Below, piece by piece: positions 40,649-50,067 of a stretch of 64,000 nt of DNA. Origin of the DNA: CAVSCR01 sp963726575 (lineage in GTDB: Bacteria > Actinomycetota > Actinomycetes > JAHEKZ01); assembly GCA_963726575.1 (NCBI GenBank), contig CAVSCR010000005.1, positions 682,001 through 746,000 on the forward strand. Direction: 5' to 3'. Positions within the stretch are counted from its first letter, which is position 1. Every line of letters starts with the position of its first letter. The translations under genes were made by a program, and so were the position numbers. The notes beneath the pieces were generated by a model, which had not been told where the DNA came from, made no database searches, and was given only the letters and a program-made list of their open reading frames with translations.

Positions 40649-41986
40649 CTACAGCACCGGCAGGTACCGGTTCAGCTCGAACGGGGTCACCTGCTGGCGG
40701 TACTCCTCCCACTCCGCGCGCTTGTTCCGCAAGAAGAACTCGAACACCTGCTCCCCCAGCGTCTCGGCCACGAGCTCGCTGCGTTCCATCACTGCGATGG
40801 CCTCGGCCAGGCTCTGTGGGAGCGGTTCGATCCCCAAGGCGCGACGCTCCGCCTCGGTGAGGTTCCACACGTCGTCCTCGGCCCCCACCGGCAGCTCATA
40901 CCCGTCCTCGACGCCCTCGAGCCCGGCGGCCAGCAGCACCGCGAAGGCCAGGTAGGGGTTGGTCGCGGAGTCGAGCGTGCGCACCTCGATGCGGGTCGAC
41001 TGTCCCTTCTGCGGCTTGTACATCGGCACCCGGACCATGGCCGAGCGGTTGTTGTGCCCCCAGCACACGTAGGCGGGGGCCTCGCCGCCGCCGTAGAGCC
41101 GCTTGTAGGAGTTGACCCACTGGTTGGTGATCGCGGTGATCTCCGGCGCCCTGCGCAGGAGCCCGGCGATGAACGAGCGGCCGACCTTGCTCAGCTGGTA
41201 CTCCGCGCCGGCCTCGAAGAAGGCATTCCGGTCGCCTTCGAACAACGACAGGTGGGTGTGCATCCCTGAGCCGGGGTACTCGGCGAACGGCTTGGGCATG
41301 AAGGACGCCGAGATCTCGTGCTCGAGTGCAACCTCCTTCATCACCAGTCGGAACGTCATGATGTTGTCGGCGGTGCTCAGCGCGTCGGCGTAGCGCAGGT
41401 CGATCTCCTGCTGGCCAGGAGCCCCCTCGTGGTGGGAGAACTCCACCGAGATGCCCATGCTCTCCAGCATCGTGATCGCGTCGCGACGGAAGTCGCGCCC
41501 GACCGCGGTCGGTGTGTGGTCGAAGTAGCCGCCCCGATCCACCGGGATCGGACGGCCGTTGGCGTCCGGATGATCGGTGAACAAGAAGAACTCGATCTCG
41601 GGGTGCGTGTAGAACGTGAAACCCATGTCGGCCGCCCGCCCGAGCGCGCGCTTGAGCACGAAACGGGGATCCACGTACGAGGGCGATCCGTCGGGCATCA
41701 AGATGTCAGAGAACATCCGCGCGACTCCAGGGCCTTCGGAGCGCCACGGGAGGATGGAGAACGTGGTCGGATCCGGCCGCACCAGCATGTCGCTCTCATA
41801 GACGCGGGCGAAGCCCTCGATCGCGGACCCGTCGAAGCCGATGCCTTCGGCGAAGGCACCCTCGAGCTCGGCCGGTGCGACCGCAACGGACTTGAGGAAG
41901 CCGAGCACGTCGGTGAACCACAGGCGGATGAACCGGATGTCGCGCTCCTCGATCGTGCGCAGCACGAACTCCTGTTGCTTGTCCAT
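40649..41986 (-). CDS. glnA2: Glutamine synthetase, GlnA2 type
   Basis: This 445-aa protein has the GS type I signatures FDGSAIEGFARVYESD, HPEIEFFLF, EFSHHEGAPGQQEIDLRY (active-site Glu) and PGSGMHTHLSL. Length and sequence match mycobacterial GlnA2, which in that genus neighbours glnE. The region around the GlnE adenylylation site reads WNLTEAERR with no Tyr, so control by adenylylation is unlikely for this isozyme. It makes glutamine from glutamate and ammonia with ATP. ATG 41986 matches the conserved DKQQEFVLRTIEERDIRF opening. Confidence 0.95.
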   Translation of the reverse strand: MDKQQEFVLRTIEERDIRFIRLWFTDVLGFLKSVAVAPAELEGAFAEGIGFDGSAIEGFARVYESDMLVRPDPTTFSILPWRSEGPGVARMFSDILMPDGSPSYVDPRFVLKRALGRAADMGFTFYTHPEIEFFLFTDHPDANGRPIPVDRGGYFDHTPTAVGRDFRRDAITMLESMGISVEFSHHEGAPGQQEIDLRYADALSTADNIMTFRLVMKEVALEHEISASFMPKPFAEYPGSGMHTHLSLFEGDRNAFFEAGAEYQLSKVGRSFIAGLLRRAPEITAITNQWVNSYKRLYGGGEAPAYVCWGHNNRSAMVRVPMYKPQKGQSTRIEVRTLDSATNPYLAFAVLLAAGLEGVEDGYELPVGAEDDVWNLTEAERRALGIEPLPQSLAEAIAVMERSELVAETLGEQVFEFFLRNKRAEWEEYRQQVTPFELNRYLPVL

Positions 41987-42035
41987 GACGGCATGCTGGC
42001 CGCCCCGTGTTTCGGGCGCGTTACGGACCACGCCG

Positions 42036-42041
42036 TAGGCT
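42036..42041 (+). promoter_or_regulatory. Leaderless -10 TAGGCT
   Basis: TAGGCT lies 6 nt before the GTG of nadE at 42048. Confidence 0.5.
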
Positions 42042-42047
42042 CGACCG

Positions 42048-43724
42048 GTGACGCTGCGACTGGCCCTCGCGCAGGTGAATCCCACCGTGGGTGACCTGAC
42101 GGGCAACGCCGACCTCGTGGTCGAGACGGCCCGCGAGGCGGTCGCCCAGGGTGCTCAACTCGTGGCCTTCCCCGAGATGGTGCTGACCGGCTACCCGGTG
42201 GAGGACCTGGCGTTGCGCCAGTCGTTCATCAACGCCTCGCAGCAGGCTCTGGCCGGTTTGCCGCAGCGCCTGTCGGCCGTCGGCGCCGGTGAGGCGTACG
42301 TCGTCGTCGGGTACCTGGACCAGTCCCCGGACCAGGTCGAGCAGGTCGGTCGGCCCCGGCACTCCCCCGTCAACGCGGCCGCGGTGATCCATCGCGGCGC
42401 GGTGATCCACACCTATGCCAAGCACCACCTGCCCAACTACGGCGTCTTCGACGAGTTCCGCTACTTCGTGCCAGGGCAGACCCCGGTCGCCTTCGACGTG
42501 GACGGCGTGACGGTGTCGCTGGCGATCTGTGAGGACCTCTGGCAGCCGGGGGGCCCGATTACCTGGGCCCGCGATGCAGCCGCCGACCTGCTGGTGGTCA
42601 TCAACGGCTCGCCCTACGAACGCAACAAGGACGATGCTCGGCTCGAGCTGTGTCGCCGCGGTGCCGCCGACGCTGGCTGCACGCTGGCCTATGTGAACCT
42701 CACCGGCGGTCAGGACGAACTCGTCTTCGACGGTGATTCGCTCGTGGTCGACGTAGACGGCCGCGTCGTTGCCCGTGCCGGTCAGTTCGACGACGAGGTG
42801 CTCTTCGTCGACCTCGAGCCCGGCCCAGGCTCGACGGGGATGGTCGCCGAACGCCTCGACGACCACGCCGAGATCTACGAGGCCCTCGTGGTGGGCTTGC
42901 GCGACTACGTGCGCAAGAACGGCTTCTCCGACGCGCTCATCGCCTTGTCCGGCGGCATCGACTCGGCCCTCGTCGCCGCGATCGCCGTGGACGCGCTGGG
43001 GGCCTCACACGTGCACGGCGTGGCCCTGCCCAGTGGCTACTCGTCGCAGCACTCCCTCGACGACGCACGCGAGCTGGCTGACCGCACCGGACTCGCGCTT
43101 CGCACCATCGAGATCGAGCCGGTGGTCGACGCCTTCCGCGCGCGTCTGCAGCTCGGCGGACTGGCCGACGAGAACCTGCAGGCCCGGGTGCGTGGCACGA
43201 CGCTCATGGCGATCTCGAACGAGGAGGGGCAGCTGGTTCTGGCCACCGGCAACAAGAGCGAGCTCTCGGTCGGCTACAGCACGCTGTACGGCGACGCCGT
43301 CGGCGCCTATGCACCGCTGAAGGACGTGCCAAAGACCCTGGTGTGGTCGCTCGCCCGCTGGCGCAATGACGTGGCGCAGCGATCCGGCGGCGTGGCGCCG
43401 ATCCCGGCCAACAGCGTCGAGAAGCCACCGTCAGCGGAGCTGTCGCCGGGCCAGCTCGACACCGACTCGTTGCCGGACTACCACCTGCTCGACGACGTGC
43501 TCGACGACTACGTGGAGCTCGACGCCAGCGCCGCCGAGCTCGCCGCGGTCGGGTTCGATGCAAGCCTCGTCGAACGCGTGCTGCGGATGACCGACCTGGC
43601 CGAGTACAAGCGCCGTCAGTACCCGCCCGGCCCCAAGATCTCGCTGCGCGCCTTCGGCCGCGACCGGCGGCTGCCGATCACGAACCGCTGGCGGGAGCGG
43701 ATCCCCGACCCGGACCACCGTTAG
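42048..43724 (+). CDS. nadE: Glutamine-dependent NAD+ synthetase
   Basis: This 558-aa protein has an N-terminal nitrilase-type amidase domain (catalytic Glu in AFPEMVLTGYP, Lys in YAKHHLPNYG, Cys in LAICEDLW) and a C-terminal NAD synthetase domain with the ATP motif ALSGGIDSALVAAIAVD. It converts deamido-NAD to NAD using glutamine, the last step of NAD synthesis. It is divergent from glnA2 and followed 16 bp later by otsB. The GTG start is supported by the TAGGCT hexamer. Confidence 0.95.
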   Translation: MTLRLALAQVNPTVGDLTGNADLVVETAREAVAQGAQLVAFPEMVLTGYPVEDLALRQSFINASQQALAGLPQRLSAVGAGEAYVVVGYLDQSPDQVEQVGRPRHSPVNAAAVIHRGAVIHTYAKHHLPNYGVFDEFRYFVPGQTPVAFDVDGVTVSLAICEDLWQPGGPITWARDAAADLLVVINGSPYERNKDDARLELCRRGAADAGCTLAYVNLTGGQDELVFDGDSLVVDVDGRVVARAGQFDDEVLFVDLEPGPGSTGMVAERLDDHAEIYEALVVGLRDYVRKNGFSDALIALSGGIDSALVAAIAVDALGASHVHGVALPSGYSSQHSLDDARELADRTGLALRTIEIEPVVDAFRARLQLGGLADENLQARVRGTTLMAISNEEGQLVLATGNKSELSVGYSTLYGDAVGAYAPLKDVPKTLVWSLARWRNDVAQRSGGVAPIPANSVEKPPSAELSPGQLDTDSLPDYHLLDDVLDDYVELDASAAELAAVGFDASLVERVLRMTDLAEYKRRQYPPGPKISLRAFGRDRRLPITNRWRERIPDPDHR

Positions 43725-43727
43725 GGC

Positions 43728-43733
43728 CACAAT
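43728..43733 (+). promoter_or_regulatory. Possible leaderless -10 CACAAT
   Basis: CACAAT is 7 nt before the GTG of otsB at 43741; it would allow otsB to be transcribed without nadE. Confidence 0.35.
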
Positions 43734-43740
43734 CGCCAGC

Positions 43741-44499
43741 GTGCCCCTCGCCCCGCCGCCGCCGTGGGTGGTCCTCGACCGCCTGCCGCCTGCGCTGTTC
43801 CTGGACGTGGACGGGACCTTGCTGGAGTTCGAGGCGCATCCGGACGACGTGCGCGCCACCGCAGCGCTGATCAGCCTGCTGCGGGCTGTCGACGACTGCC
43901 TGGGTGGGGCGCTGGCGATCATCTCGGGTCGGTCGGTGGCCGACCTCGACCGGGTGTTCGACCCGTGGCGACCGTGGGCGGCCGGCGTGCACGGAGTCGA
44001 GGTGCGCGGGCCGCAGGGACTGCGGCGGCACGTGCCCGATCCCGCTGCCGTGGCGCTGCTGCGTTCCCGCGCCGGTGAGCTGGCGGCGCAGACGCCCGGC
44101 GTCTGGGTGGAGGACAAGGGCGTCGGAGTGACGCTGCACCACCGCGCCGCCCCCGAGGCCGACGCCGCCGTGCGCGCGATGGCGGCCGAGCTGGCCGCCG
44201 AGCTGGACGGTGCCTACGAGATCCAGCCCGGCGTGTTCACCCAGGAGCTGCGGCCGGCCGGCTGGGACAAGGGGCGGGCGGTGGCCGAGCTGCTGGCGAT
44301 GGCCCCGTTCACCGGACGCGTGCCGGTGGTCATGGGTGACGACCGCACCGACGAGGACGCCTTCGCGGTGGCCAATAGGCTCGGGGGGACCGCCGTCATC
44401 GTCGGTGATCGCTCGGACACCGTGGCCACCCATCGGCTGGCCGACCCGGCGGCGGTCCGTGCCTGGCTGGCGGAGCTGGTGGAGGGAGCCGGACGTTGA
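43741..44499 (+). CDS. otsB: Trehalose-6-phosphate phosphatase
   Basis: This 252-aa HAD-superfamily protein has LFLDVDGTLLEFEAHPDDVR (nucleophile Asp22), AIISGRSVADLDRVF, AAGVHGVEVRG and VVMGDDRTDEDAFAV, all classical OtsB motifs. It removes phosphate from trehalose-6-phosphate made by OtsA. The stop overlaps the next start by 4 bp (TTGA), so the GH15 gene is translated with it. Confidence 0.95.
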   Translation: MPLAPPPPWVVLDRLPPALFLDVDGTLLEFEAHPDDVRATAALISLLRAVDDCLGGALAIISGRSVADLDRVFDPWRPWAAGVHGVEVRGPQGLRRHVPDPAAVALLRSRAGELAAQTPGVWVEDKGVGVTLHHRAAPEADAAVRAMAAELAAELDGAYEIQPGVFTQELRPAGWDKGRAVAELLAMAPFTGRVPVVMGDDRTDEDAFAVANRLGGTAVIVGDRSDTVATHRLADPAAVRAWLAELVEGAGR

Positions 44500-46280
44500 C
44501 ACCGCAGACGTCGCTGGAGCTCGGTGTCATCGGCAACGGCACTGCCTCGGCGCTGATCGACTCCTCGGGTCGCTACGTGTGGGCGTGCGTCCCGCACTTC
44601 GCCGGCGATCCGGTGTTCTGCTCGCTGCTCGAACCGAACCTGGACGACCAGGGCTACTTCGACGTCGTCCTCGAGAACACGGTGGCCACCCGCCAGCGCT
44701 ACGTGCGCAACACCGCAGTCCTGGTCACCGAGCTCGAGGACGCGGCTGGCAACGTCGTGGAGATCACCGATTTCTGCCCCCGGTTCCGCAAGTTCGAGCG
44801 GCTCTACCACCCGGTCATGTTCGTACGGCAGATCCGCCCACTGTCGGGGTCGCCGCAGATCCGGGTGCGGCTGCGCCCGCTGCGCGACTGGGGATCGTCG
44901 GTGCCGGAGCGCACCAGCGGCAGCAACCACGTGCGCTGGCTGGTCGACGGCACGACGTTGCGTCTGACGTCCGACATCGCCGTGCCGTTCATCGAGCACG
45001 AGCTGCCGTTGACACTCGACCGCACCTACACGATCGTCCTCGGACCCGACGAGACGCTGACGGCAGCGGTCGACACCTTCGCCAACGACTGCCTCGAAGA
45101 GACGCGGGTGCACTGGTTCCGGTGGACTCGCTCGTTGTCGATCCCGTTCGAGTGGCAGGACGCGGTGATTAGGGCCGCCATCACGCTGAAGCTGTGCCAG
45201 TACGAGGGCACCGGCGCGATCGTGGCGGCCATGACGACGTCGCTGCCGGAGTCGGCGGACAGTGGGCGCACCTGGGACTACCGCTACTGCTGGCTGCGAG
45301 ACGCCGCGTTCGTGATCCGCGCGCTCAACCGGCTCGGCGCCACCACGAGCATGGAGGATTACCTCCGCTACATCTACACGATCGCGGCCGCCAGCGGTGA
45401 GCTGCAGCCGGTGTACGGCATCCACTTCGAGGCAGGCCTCGACGAGACCGAGGTCACCGACCTGCGTGGCTACCGCGGCATGGGTCCGGTGCGTCGCGGC
45501 AACGCCGCCTACGAACAGAAGCAGCACGACGTGTACGGCAGCGTCGTCCTCGGCTCGACGCACTTGTTCTACGACCAACGACTGGTGACCCCGGGAGACG
45601 AGGCAGCGTTCGAGCAGCTGGAGTCCGCCGGGGAACAGGCGTACCGCCTGTACGACCAGCCGGACGCCGGGATCTGGGAGTTCCGGGGCCGGATGGGGAT
45701 CCACACCTATAGCAGCGTCATGTCCTGGGTGGCCTGCGACCGGTTGGCCCGCATCGCCCGACGGCTCGGCCGGGACGACCGAGCCCCGCTGTGGCGGGCC
45801 AGGGCCGACGAGATGCGCGAGCGGATCATGGCTAACGCCTATGACGCGGAGCGCGGTGCCTTCACCGAGACGTGGGGTGGCAGCCGTCTCGATGCGTCGT
45901 TGCTGATGCTGGTGGACCTCGGATTCGTGTCCCCGACCGACTCTCGGTTCCTGGGCACGTTGGATGCCGTCGAGAAGAACCTCAAACGCGGCGACTACGT
46001 GTTCCGCTACGTCGACGCCGACGACTTCGGCGAGCCAGACACCGCGTTCCTGCTCTGCACCTTCTGGTACATCAACGCCTTGGCGGCTGTCGGACGGGCC
46101 GGGGAGGCCCGCGAGCTGTTCGACCGCCTTCTGGCGCGACGCAACCCCCTGGGGCTGCTGTCCGAGGACATCCACCCCGCAGACGGTCAGTTGTGGGGCA
46201 ACTTCCCGCAGACCTACTCGATGGTCGGCATCATCGAGGCCGCGATGCGTCTGTCGAGGGCCTGGGACTCAGAGTTGTGA
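44496..46280 (+). CDS. Glycoside hydrolase family 15 (trehalase/glucoamylase-type)
   Basis: This 594-aa product has the GH15 pattern: an N-terminal beta-sandwich and a C-terminal (alpha/alpha)6 barrel with WDYRYCWLRDAAFVIRAL (catalytic region), GSVVLGSTHLFYDQR and NFPQTYSMVGIIEAA near the end. In actinobacteria GH15 enzymes include the mycobacterial-type trehalase as well as glucoamylases; context between otsB and otsA favours trehalase, as an inference. The start TTG 44496 overlaps otsB; the stop overlaps otsA (GTGA). Confidence 0.92.
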   Translation: MTPQTSLELGVIGNGTASALIDSSGRYVWACVPHFAGDPVFCSLLEPNLDDQGYFDVVLENTVATRQRYVRNTAVLVTELEDAAGNVVEITDFCPRFRKFERLYHPVMFVRQIRPLSGSPQIRVRLRPLRDWGSSVPERTSGSNHVRWLVDGTTLRLTSDIAVPFIEHELPLTLDRTYTIVLGPDETLTAAVDTFANDCLEETRVHWFRWTRSLSIPFEWQDAVIRAAITLKLCQYEGTGAIVAAMTTSLPESADSGRTWDYRYCWLRDAAFVIRALNRLGATTSMEDYLRYIYTIAAASGELQPVYGIHFEAGLDETEVTDLRGYRGMGPVRRGNAAYEQKQHDVYGSVVLGSTHLFYDQRLVTPGDEAAFEQLESAGEQAYRLYDQPDAGIWEFRGRMGIHTYSSVMSWVACDRLARIARRLGRDDRAPLWRARADEMRERIMANAYDAERGAFTETWGGSRLDASLLMLVDLGFVSPTDSRFLGTLDAVEKNLKRGDYVFRYVDADDFGEPDTAFLLCTFWYINALAAVGRAGEARELFDRLLARRNPLGLLSEDIHPADGQLWGNFPQTYSMVGIIEAAMRLSRAWDSEL

Positions 46281-47686
46281 GCCGCCTGGTGGTCGTCTCC
46301 AACCGGGTCGCCCTGCCACGTGAGGTCCGGGCCGGGGGCCTGGCCGTGGCCATGGACGCGGCACTGCGAGAGACCGGCGGCCTGTGGTTCGGCTGGAGCG
46401 GGCGGGCGGTGGACGGCGAGCCAGGGCCGGTGCAGATCCAGACCGACGGCCCGGTGACGTACGCCACCGTCGATCTGGCCAAGGCCGACTACGACGCGTA
46501 CTACAACGGGTTCGCCAACCGAACCCTGTGGCCGCTGCTGCACTACCGACCCGACCTCGTCGACTACCGGCGCGACACCTACCGCGCCTACCAGCGCGTC
46601 AACCGGTGGTTCGCCAGAAGCCTGGCTCCCCTGATCAAGGACGACGACCTGGTCTGGGTACACGACTACCACCTGATCCCGTTGGCCGCGGTACTGCGCG
46701 AAGAGGGCGTGACGGCTCGGCTCGGCTTCTTCCTGCACACCCCGCTGCCCACTCCGGACCTCGTCTCGGTGCTCCCGGGGCACCGCGCCCTCATGGACGC
46801 GCTGACCGAGTACGACCTGGTGGGGTTCCACACCGCGAGCTACCGACAGGCGTTCACCGACTACCTGCGTGACTTCGCCGACGCCCAGCTCCTCGACGAG
46901 GGCGTTGCGGTCACGTCGTCGGGCCACGGCGTGAAGACCACCGTGCTTCCCATCGGCATCGACACCGACGGCATTGCATCACTCGCCGCCCGTGCGTCGA
47001 GCCAGCCGTCGGTGCGTCGGCTGGCCGAGAGCCTCCAGGGTCGTTGGCTCGTCGTCGGTGTCGACCGGCTCGACTACTCCAAGGGCCTGGCCGAGCGATT
47101 CCGAGCGTTCGGTCGGCTGCTGGAGCGCTACCCAGAGCACCGGCGCGATGTGTCGATGTTGCAGGTGGCCACGGCGACCCGTGGCGAGGTCCCCGAATAC
47201 CGCGCGATCCGCGCCGAGCTCGAGCGCTACTCCGGCGCGGTCAACGGACGGTTCGCGGAGGCCGACTGGGTGCCGCTGCGCTACGTGAATCGCACGTACC
47301 CGCACACCACGCTGACCGGTTTCTACCGGATCGCACAGATCGGGCTCGTGACGCCGCTGCGCGATGGCATGAACCTCGTGGCCAAGGAGTACGTCGCGGC
47401 GCAGGACCCCGAGGGGCCCGGCGTGCTGATCCTGTCGACCTTCGCCGGAGCAGCACGCGAGCTGGGTTCCGCGCTCATCGTCAACCCCTACGACGTCGAA
47501 GGAGTCGCTGACGCACTGCACCGAGCGGTGACCATGCCGCTGAAGGAGCGCAAGCGCCGGTGGTCAGAGATGATGCAGGTGCTGCACGACTGGACCATCG
47601 ACGACTGGCGCACCACGTTCGTCGAGACCCTGGCCGCCACGCGTCGGCAGACCCGACGCAAGTCATCGCGGAGCCAGGCCGTCTAA
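46277..47686 (+). CDS. otsA: Trehalose-6-phosphate synthase
   Basis: This 469-aa GT20 enzyme starts at GTG 46277, overlapping the GH15 stop. Motifs are VVVSNRVALPREVRAGGLA (N-terminal nucleotide region), VWVHDYHLIPLA, LGFFLHTPLPTPDL, VVGVDRLDYSKGLAERFRAF and VTPLRDGMNLVAKEYVA. It makes trehalose-6-phosphate from UDP-glucose and glucose-6-phosphate. The last 24 bp overlap the convergent TetR gene. Confidence 0.95.
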   Translation: MSRLVVVSNRVALPREVRAGGLAVAMDAALRETGGLWFGWSGRAVDGEPGPVQIQTDGPVTYATVDLAKADYDAYYNGFANRTLWPLLHYRPDLVDYRRDTYRAYQRVNRWFARSLAPLIKDDDLVWVHDYHLIPLAAVLREEGVTARLGFFLHTPLPTPDLVSVLPGHRALMDALTEYDLVGFHTASYRQAFTDYLRDFADAQLLDEGVAVTSSGHGVKTTVLPIGIDTDGIASLAARASSQPSVRRLAESLQGRWLVVGVDRLDYSKGLAERFRAFGRLLERYPEHRRDVSMLQVATATRGEVPEYRAIRAELERYSGAVNGRFAEADWVPLRYVNRTYPHTTLTGFYRIAQIGLVTPLRDGMNLVAKEYVAAQDPEGPGVLILSTFAGAARELGSALIVNPYDVEGVADALHRAVTMPLKERKRRWSEMMQVLHDWTIDDWRTTFVETLAATRRQTRRKSSRSQAV

Positions 47687-48244
47687 CGCCAGGTCGACGA
47701 TCGAGGCGGCGAGGTCGTCCGGAGGCGGTCCGGCGCTCGGCATCACCAGCACGCGGTAGATGAACGGCGCCACCAGCGCGTTGACCAAGGCGTCGATCTC
47801 CAAGTCGTCCCGGATGTCTCCGCGCGCCATTCCCAGCCGCAGCTCGGTGCGGAACTGCTCACGTCGCGGCTCGATGACCCGGTTGAAGAAGTCGGCGTAG
47901 AGCTCTGGCTGGGCCATCTTGTGGCTCATGATCCGCGGCAGCAGACGCAGCGTCTGCGAGGCGGGCGTGTGCGGTGACCCGAACAACGAGATCAGACGCT
48001 CGCGTGTCCGTTCTCCCACCGCTTCGGGGAACGCCTCGCTCAGGTGGGTGAAGGCGGCATCGAGCAGGTCCGCCTTGCACGCCCAGCGCCGATAGATCGT
48101 CGCCTTGCCGACGCCTGCGCGCGCCGCCACCGCCTCGACGCTCAAGGCGCCGATGCCCGCATCGGCCACGAGCTCAAGCGCGGAGCGCAGGATCGCCTCG
48201 TCCGCCTCCGCACTGCGCGGCCGGCCCCGCTGAACCTGCCTCAC
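47663..48244 (-). CDS. TetR-family transcriptional regulator
   Basis: This 193-aa protein starts at GTG 48244, overlapping the native stop of the upstream MFS gene. The helix-turn-helix is visible in ILRSALELVADAGIGALSVE and AVAARAGVGKATIYRRWACK. The C-terminal domain is helical and ligand binding. It probably represses the adjacent exporter; a palindrome upstream of that gene (49915-49935) is a candidate operator. Confidence 0.9.
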   Translation of the reverse strand: MRQVQRGRPRSAEADEAILRSALELVADAGIGALSVEAVAARAGVGKATIYRRWACKADLLDAAFTHLSEAFPEAVGERTRERLISLFGSPHTPASQTLRLLPRIMSHKMAQPELYADFFNRVIEPRREQFRTELRLGMARGDIRDDLEIDALVNALVAPFIYRVLVMPSAGPPPDDLAASIVDLALDGLAPR

Positions 48245-49879
48245 GCCTGGGCCGGACCGGCCTCGAGTCCGGTCTGTGCCTCGAATGCCTGCTGACGACC
48301 GTGGGCGATCGCCACCGCCTTGGCCTTGTCCGGCAGCCCCACGTAGGCGGCGATCGACCCGGCCAGGGCGGCGCGCCCCGGTGAGCAGGCACGTGACATG
48401 CATGGCACTCATGAACGCGTCGTTGGCCACCGACAGCGCGTGGGCCGCTGCCACCGGCGTCAAGGCACCGGTGCTCAACAGGTGCGCCACGACCTCGTAG
48501 GTCTGGCCGAGCGACCCGCTGGCCAACGCGTTCGTGGCCGCCGGGAGACCCGCGCTCACCGCATCGAACTGTCCTGCGTAGACCGTGGCCAGCACGGTGC
48601 CGAGAATGGCGACGCCGAGCGCGCCACCGACCTGCCGGACGGTGTTCTGCACCGCCGAGCCGGCCCCGGCCCGCGAGAGTGGCAAGGTCGACATCATGAC
48701 CGTCGTTGCGGGCGCAATGGCGTTACCCATACCCGCACCGATGAAGAAGAACAGCACGCAGAGGACCCACAGCGGGGTGTCCGCCTGCACGAACAGGAGC
48801 AGCGAGAACACGATCGACACCACCAGGAGTCCGCTGCCGATCACCAGCTTGGGACCGAAGCGGGCCACCGTCTTGGCGCTGCGCGGTGCCGCGATCACCT
48901 GCCCCAAGGCCAACGGCAAGAAGATCAGGCCGGCTTGCAAAGGCGAGTAGCCGCGCACGAGCTGGAGGTAGAAGACCAGGAAGAACGTGGCCCCCATCAG
49001 ACCGAAGAACGCCATGGTGACGGCCGCGATCGACACCGAGAACTCGCGATTGCGGAACAGGTGGACATCCAGCGACGGGTGGTCGGAGCGCATCTCCAGC
49101 CAGATGAACAGGGCCAGCAGCGCCACTCCCAGCAGGATCCAGCCCCAGACGCTCGGACTGCTCCACTGGCGGGTGTCGCCGCCGTGGACGATGCCGTAGA
49201 CCAGCGAGAGCAGGCCGGCGATCGACAGCAGGACACCGATCGGGTCCAGGCGTTGGGTGTGCTGACCGGTCGACTCCGGGACGATCAGCGCGATGCCGAC
49301 CAGGCCGATCAGGACGATCGGAACGTTGATCAGGAAGACCGAACCCCACCAGAAGTGCTCCAGCAGGAACCCGCCGGTGATCGGCCCGATCGCGACGGCC
49401 ACGCCCACGGCACCGGCCCAGACGCCGATCGCGCGGCCCCGCTCGTTGGGCGGGAAGACGTTGGTGATGATGGCCAGCGTCACGGGCAGCACTGCTGCGC
49501 CGCCGATCCCCATCAAGGCCCGGAAGAAGATCAGCTGGTCAGGGGTGGAGGAAAACGCACACATCGCGCTCGCGATGCCGAACAGCGTCATACCGGTCAT
49601 CAAGATCTTGCGACGTCCGTACCGGTCACCGAGGACACCCCAGGTGAACAGCAGGGCAGCGAACACCAGGACGTAGGAGTTGACGGCCCAGATGAGCTGG
49701 CTCTGCGTCGACCGCAGGTCGAGCTGGATCGTCTTCAGGGCGACGTTGAGGATCGTGTTGTCGAGCACGACGATCAGCAGCGACACCACGAGGACGGCGA
49801 GGATCGACCAGCGGCGCTGGAAGGCCTTGTCGTCCGCCGGGGCAGCCATGGTCTGGGGAGCGTGGTCACGGTCGGTCAT
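48241..49879 (-). pseudogene. DHA2-type MFS efflux gene with a 3' frameshift
   Basis: From ATG 49879 the frame encodes a 14-helix drug:H+ antiporter (VVSLLIVVLDNTILNVALKT, WGVLGDRYGRRKILMTGMTL). Near 48365-48390, after SAMHVTCLLTG, it runs into Arg/Gly-rich nonsense that continues in frame into the TetR gene. The adjacent frame gives the expected end, LAGSIAAYVGLPDKAKAVAI to a stop at 48241. A one-base indel explains this. Only the last helix is affected. A genuine MFS-TetR fusion protein is unlikely because the joining segment is not protein-like. Confidence 0.8.
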
Positions 49880-49886
49880 GCGCCCG

Positions 49887-49892
49887 ACGTTA
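49887..49892 (-). promoter_or_regulatory. Leaderless -10 TAACGT of the MFS gene
   Basis: On the minus strand TAACGT is 7 nt before the ATG at 49879. Confidence 0.45.
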
Positions 49893-49914
49893 GCCTGGCC
49901 TAATTCGAAACGCA

Positions 49915-49935
49915 ACCGTTCCGTATCGGAATGGT
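49915..49935. promoter_or_regulatory. Palindrome, candidate TetR operator
   Basis: ACCGTTCCG and CGGAATGGT arms with a 3-nt centre (TAT), one mismatch per arm. It lies just upstream of the MFS -10 hexamer, at the expected repressor site. Confidence 0.5.
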
Positions 49936-50067
49936 GGACGGGAAGCCGACGCCCGCGCCGCCTTGGTCGCGCCGCCCGAAGGTGCGACCATGGGTGCACC
50001 ACCAACCGCCCGACGCCGGGCGATGTCCGGGGACCCCGTGAGGGGCCTCGAGGCCAGGAGGAACTCG

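Noticed and set aside
44214..46175. 653-codon open frame on the minus strand
   Set aside because: Antisense shadow of the otsB and GH15 genes.
48398..49903. 501-codon open frame on the plus strand
   Set aside because: Antisense shadow of the MFS gene; composition is Gln/Arg/Asp-rich and not protein-like.
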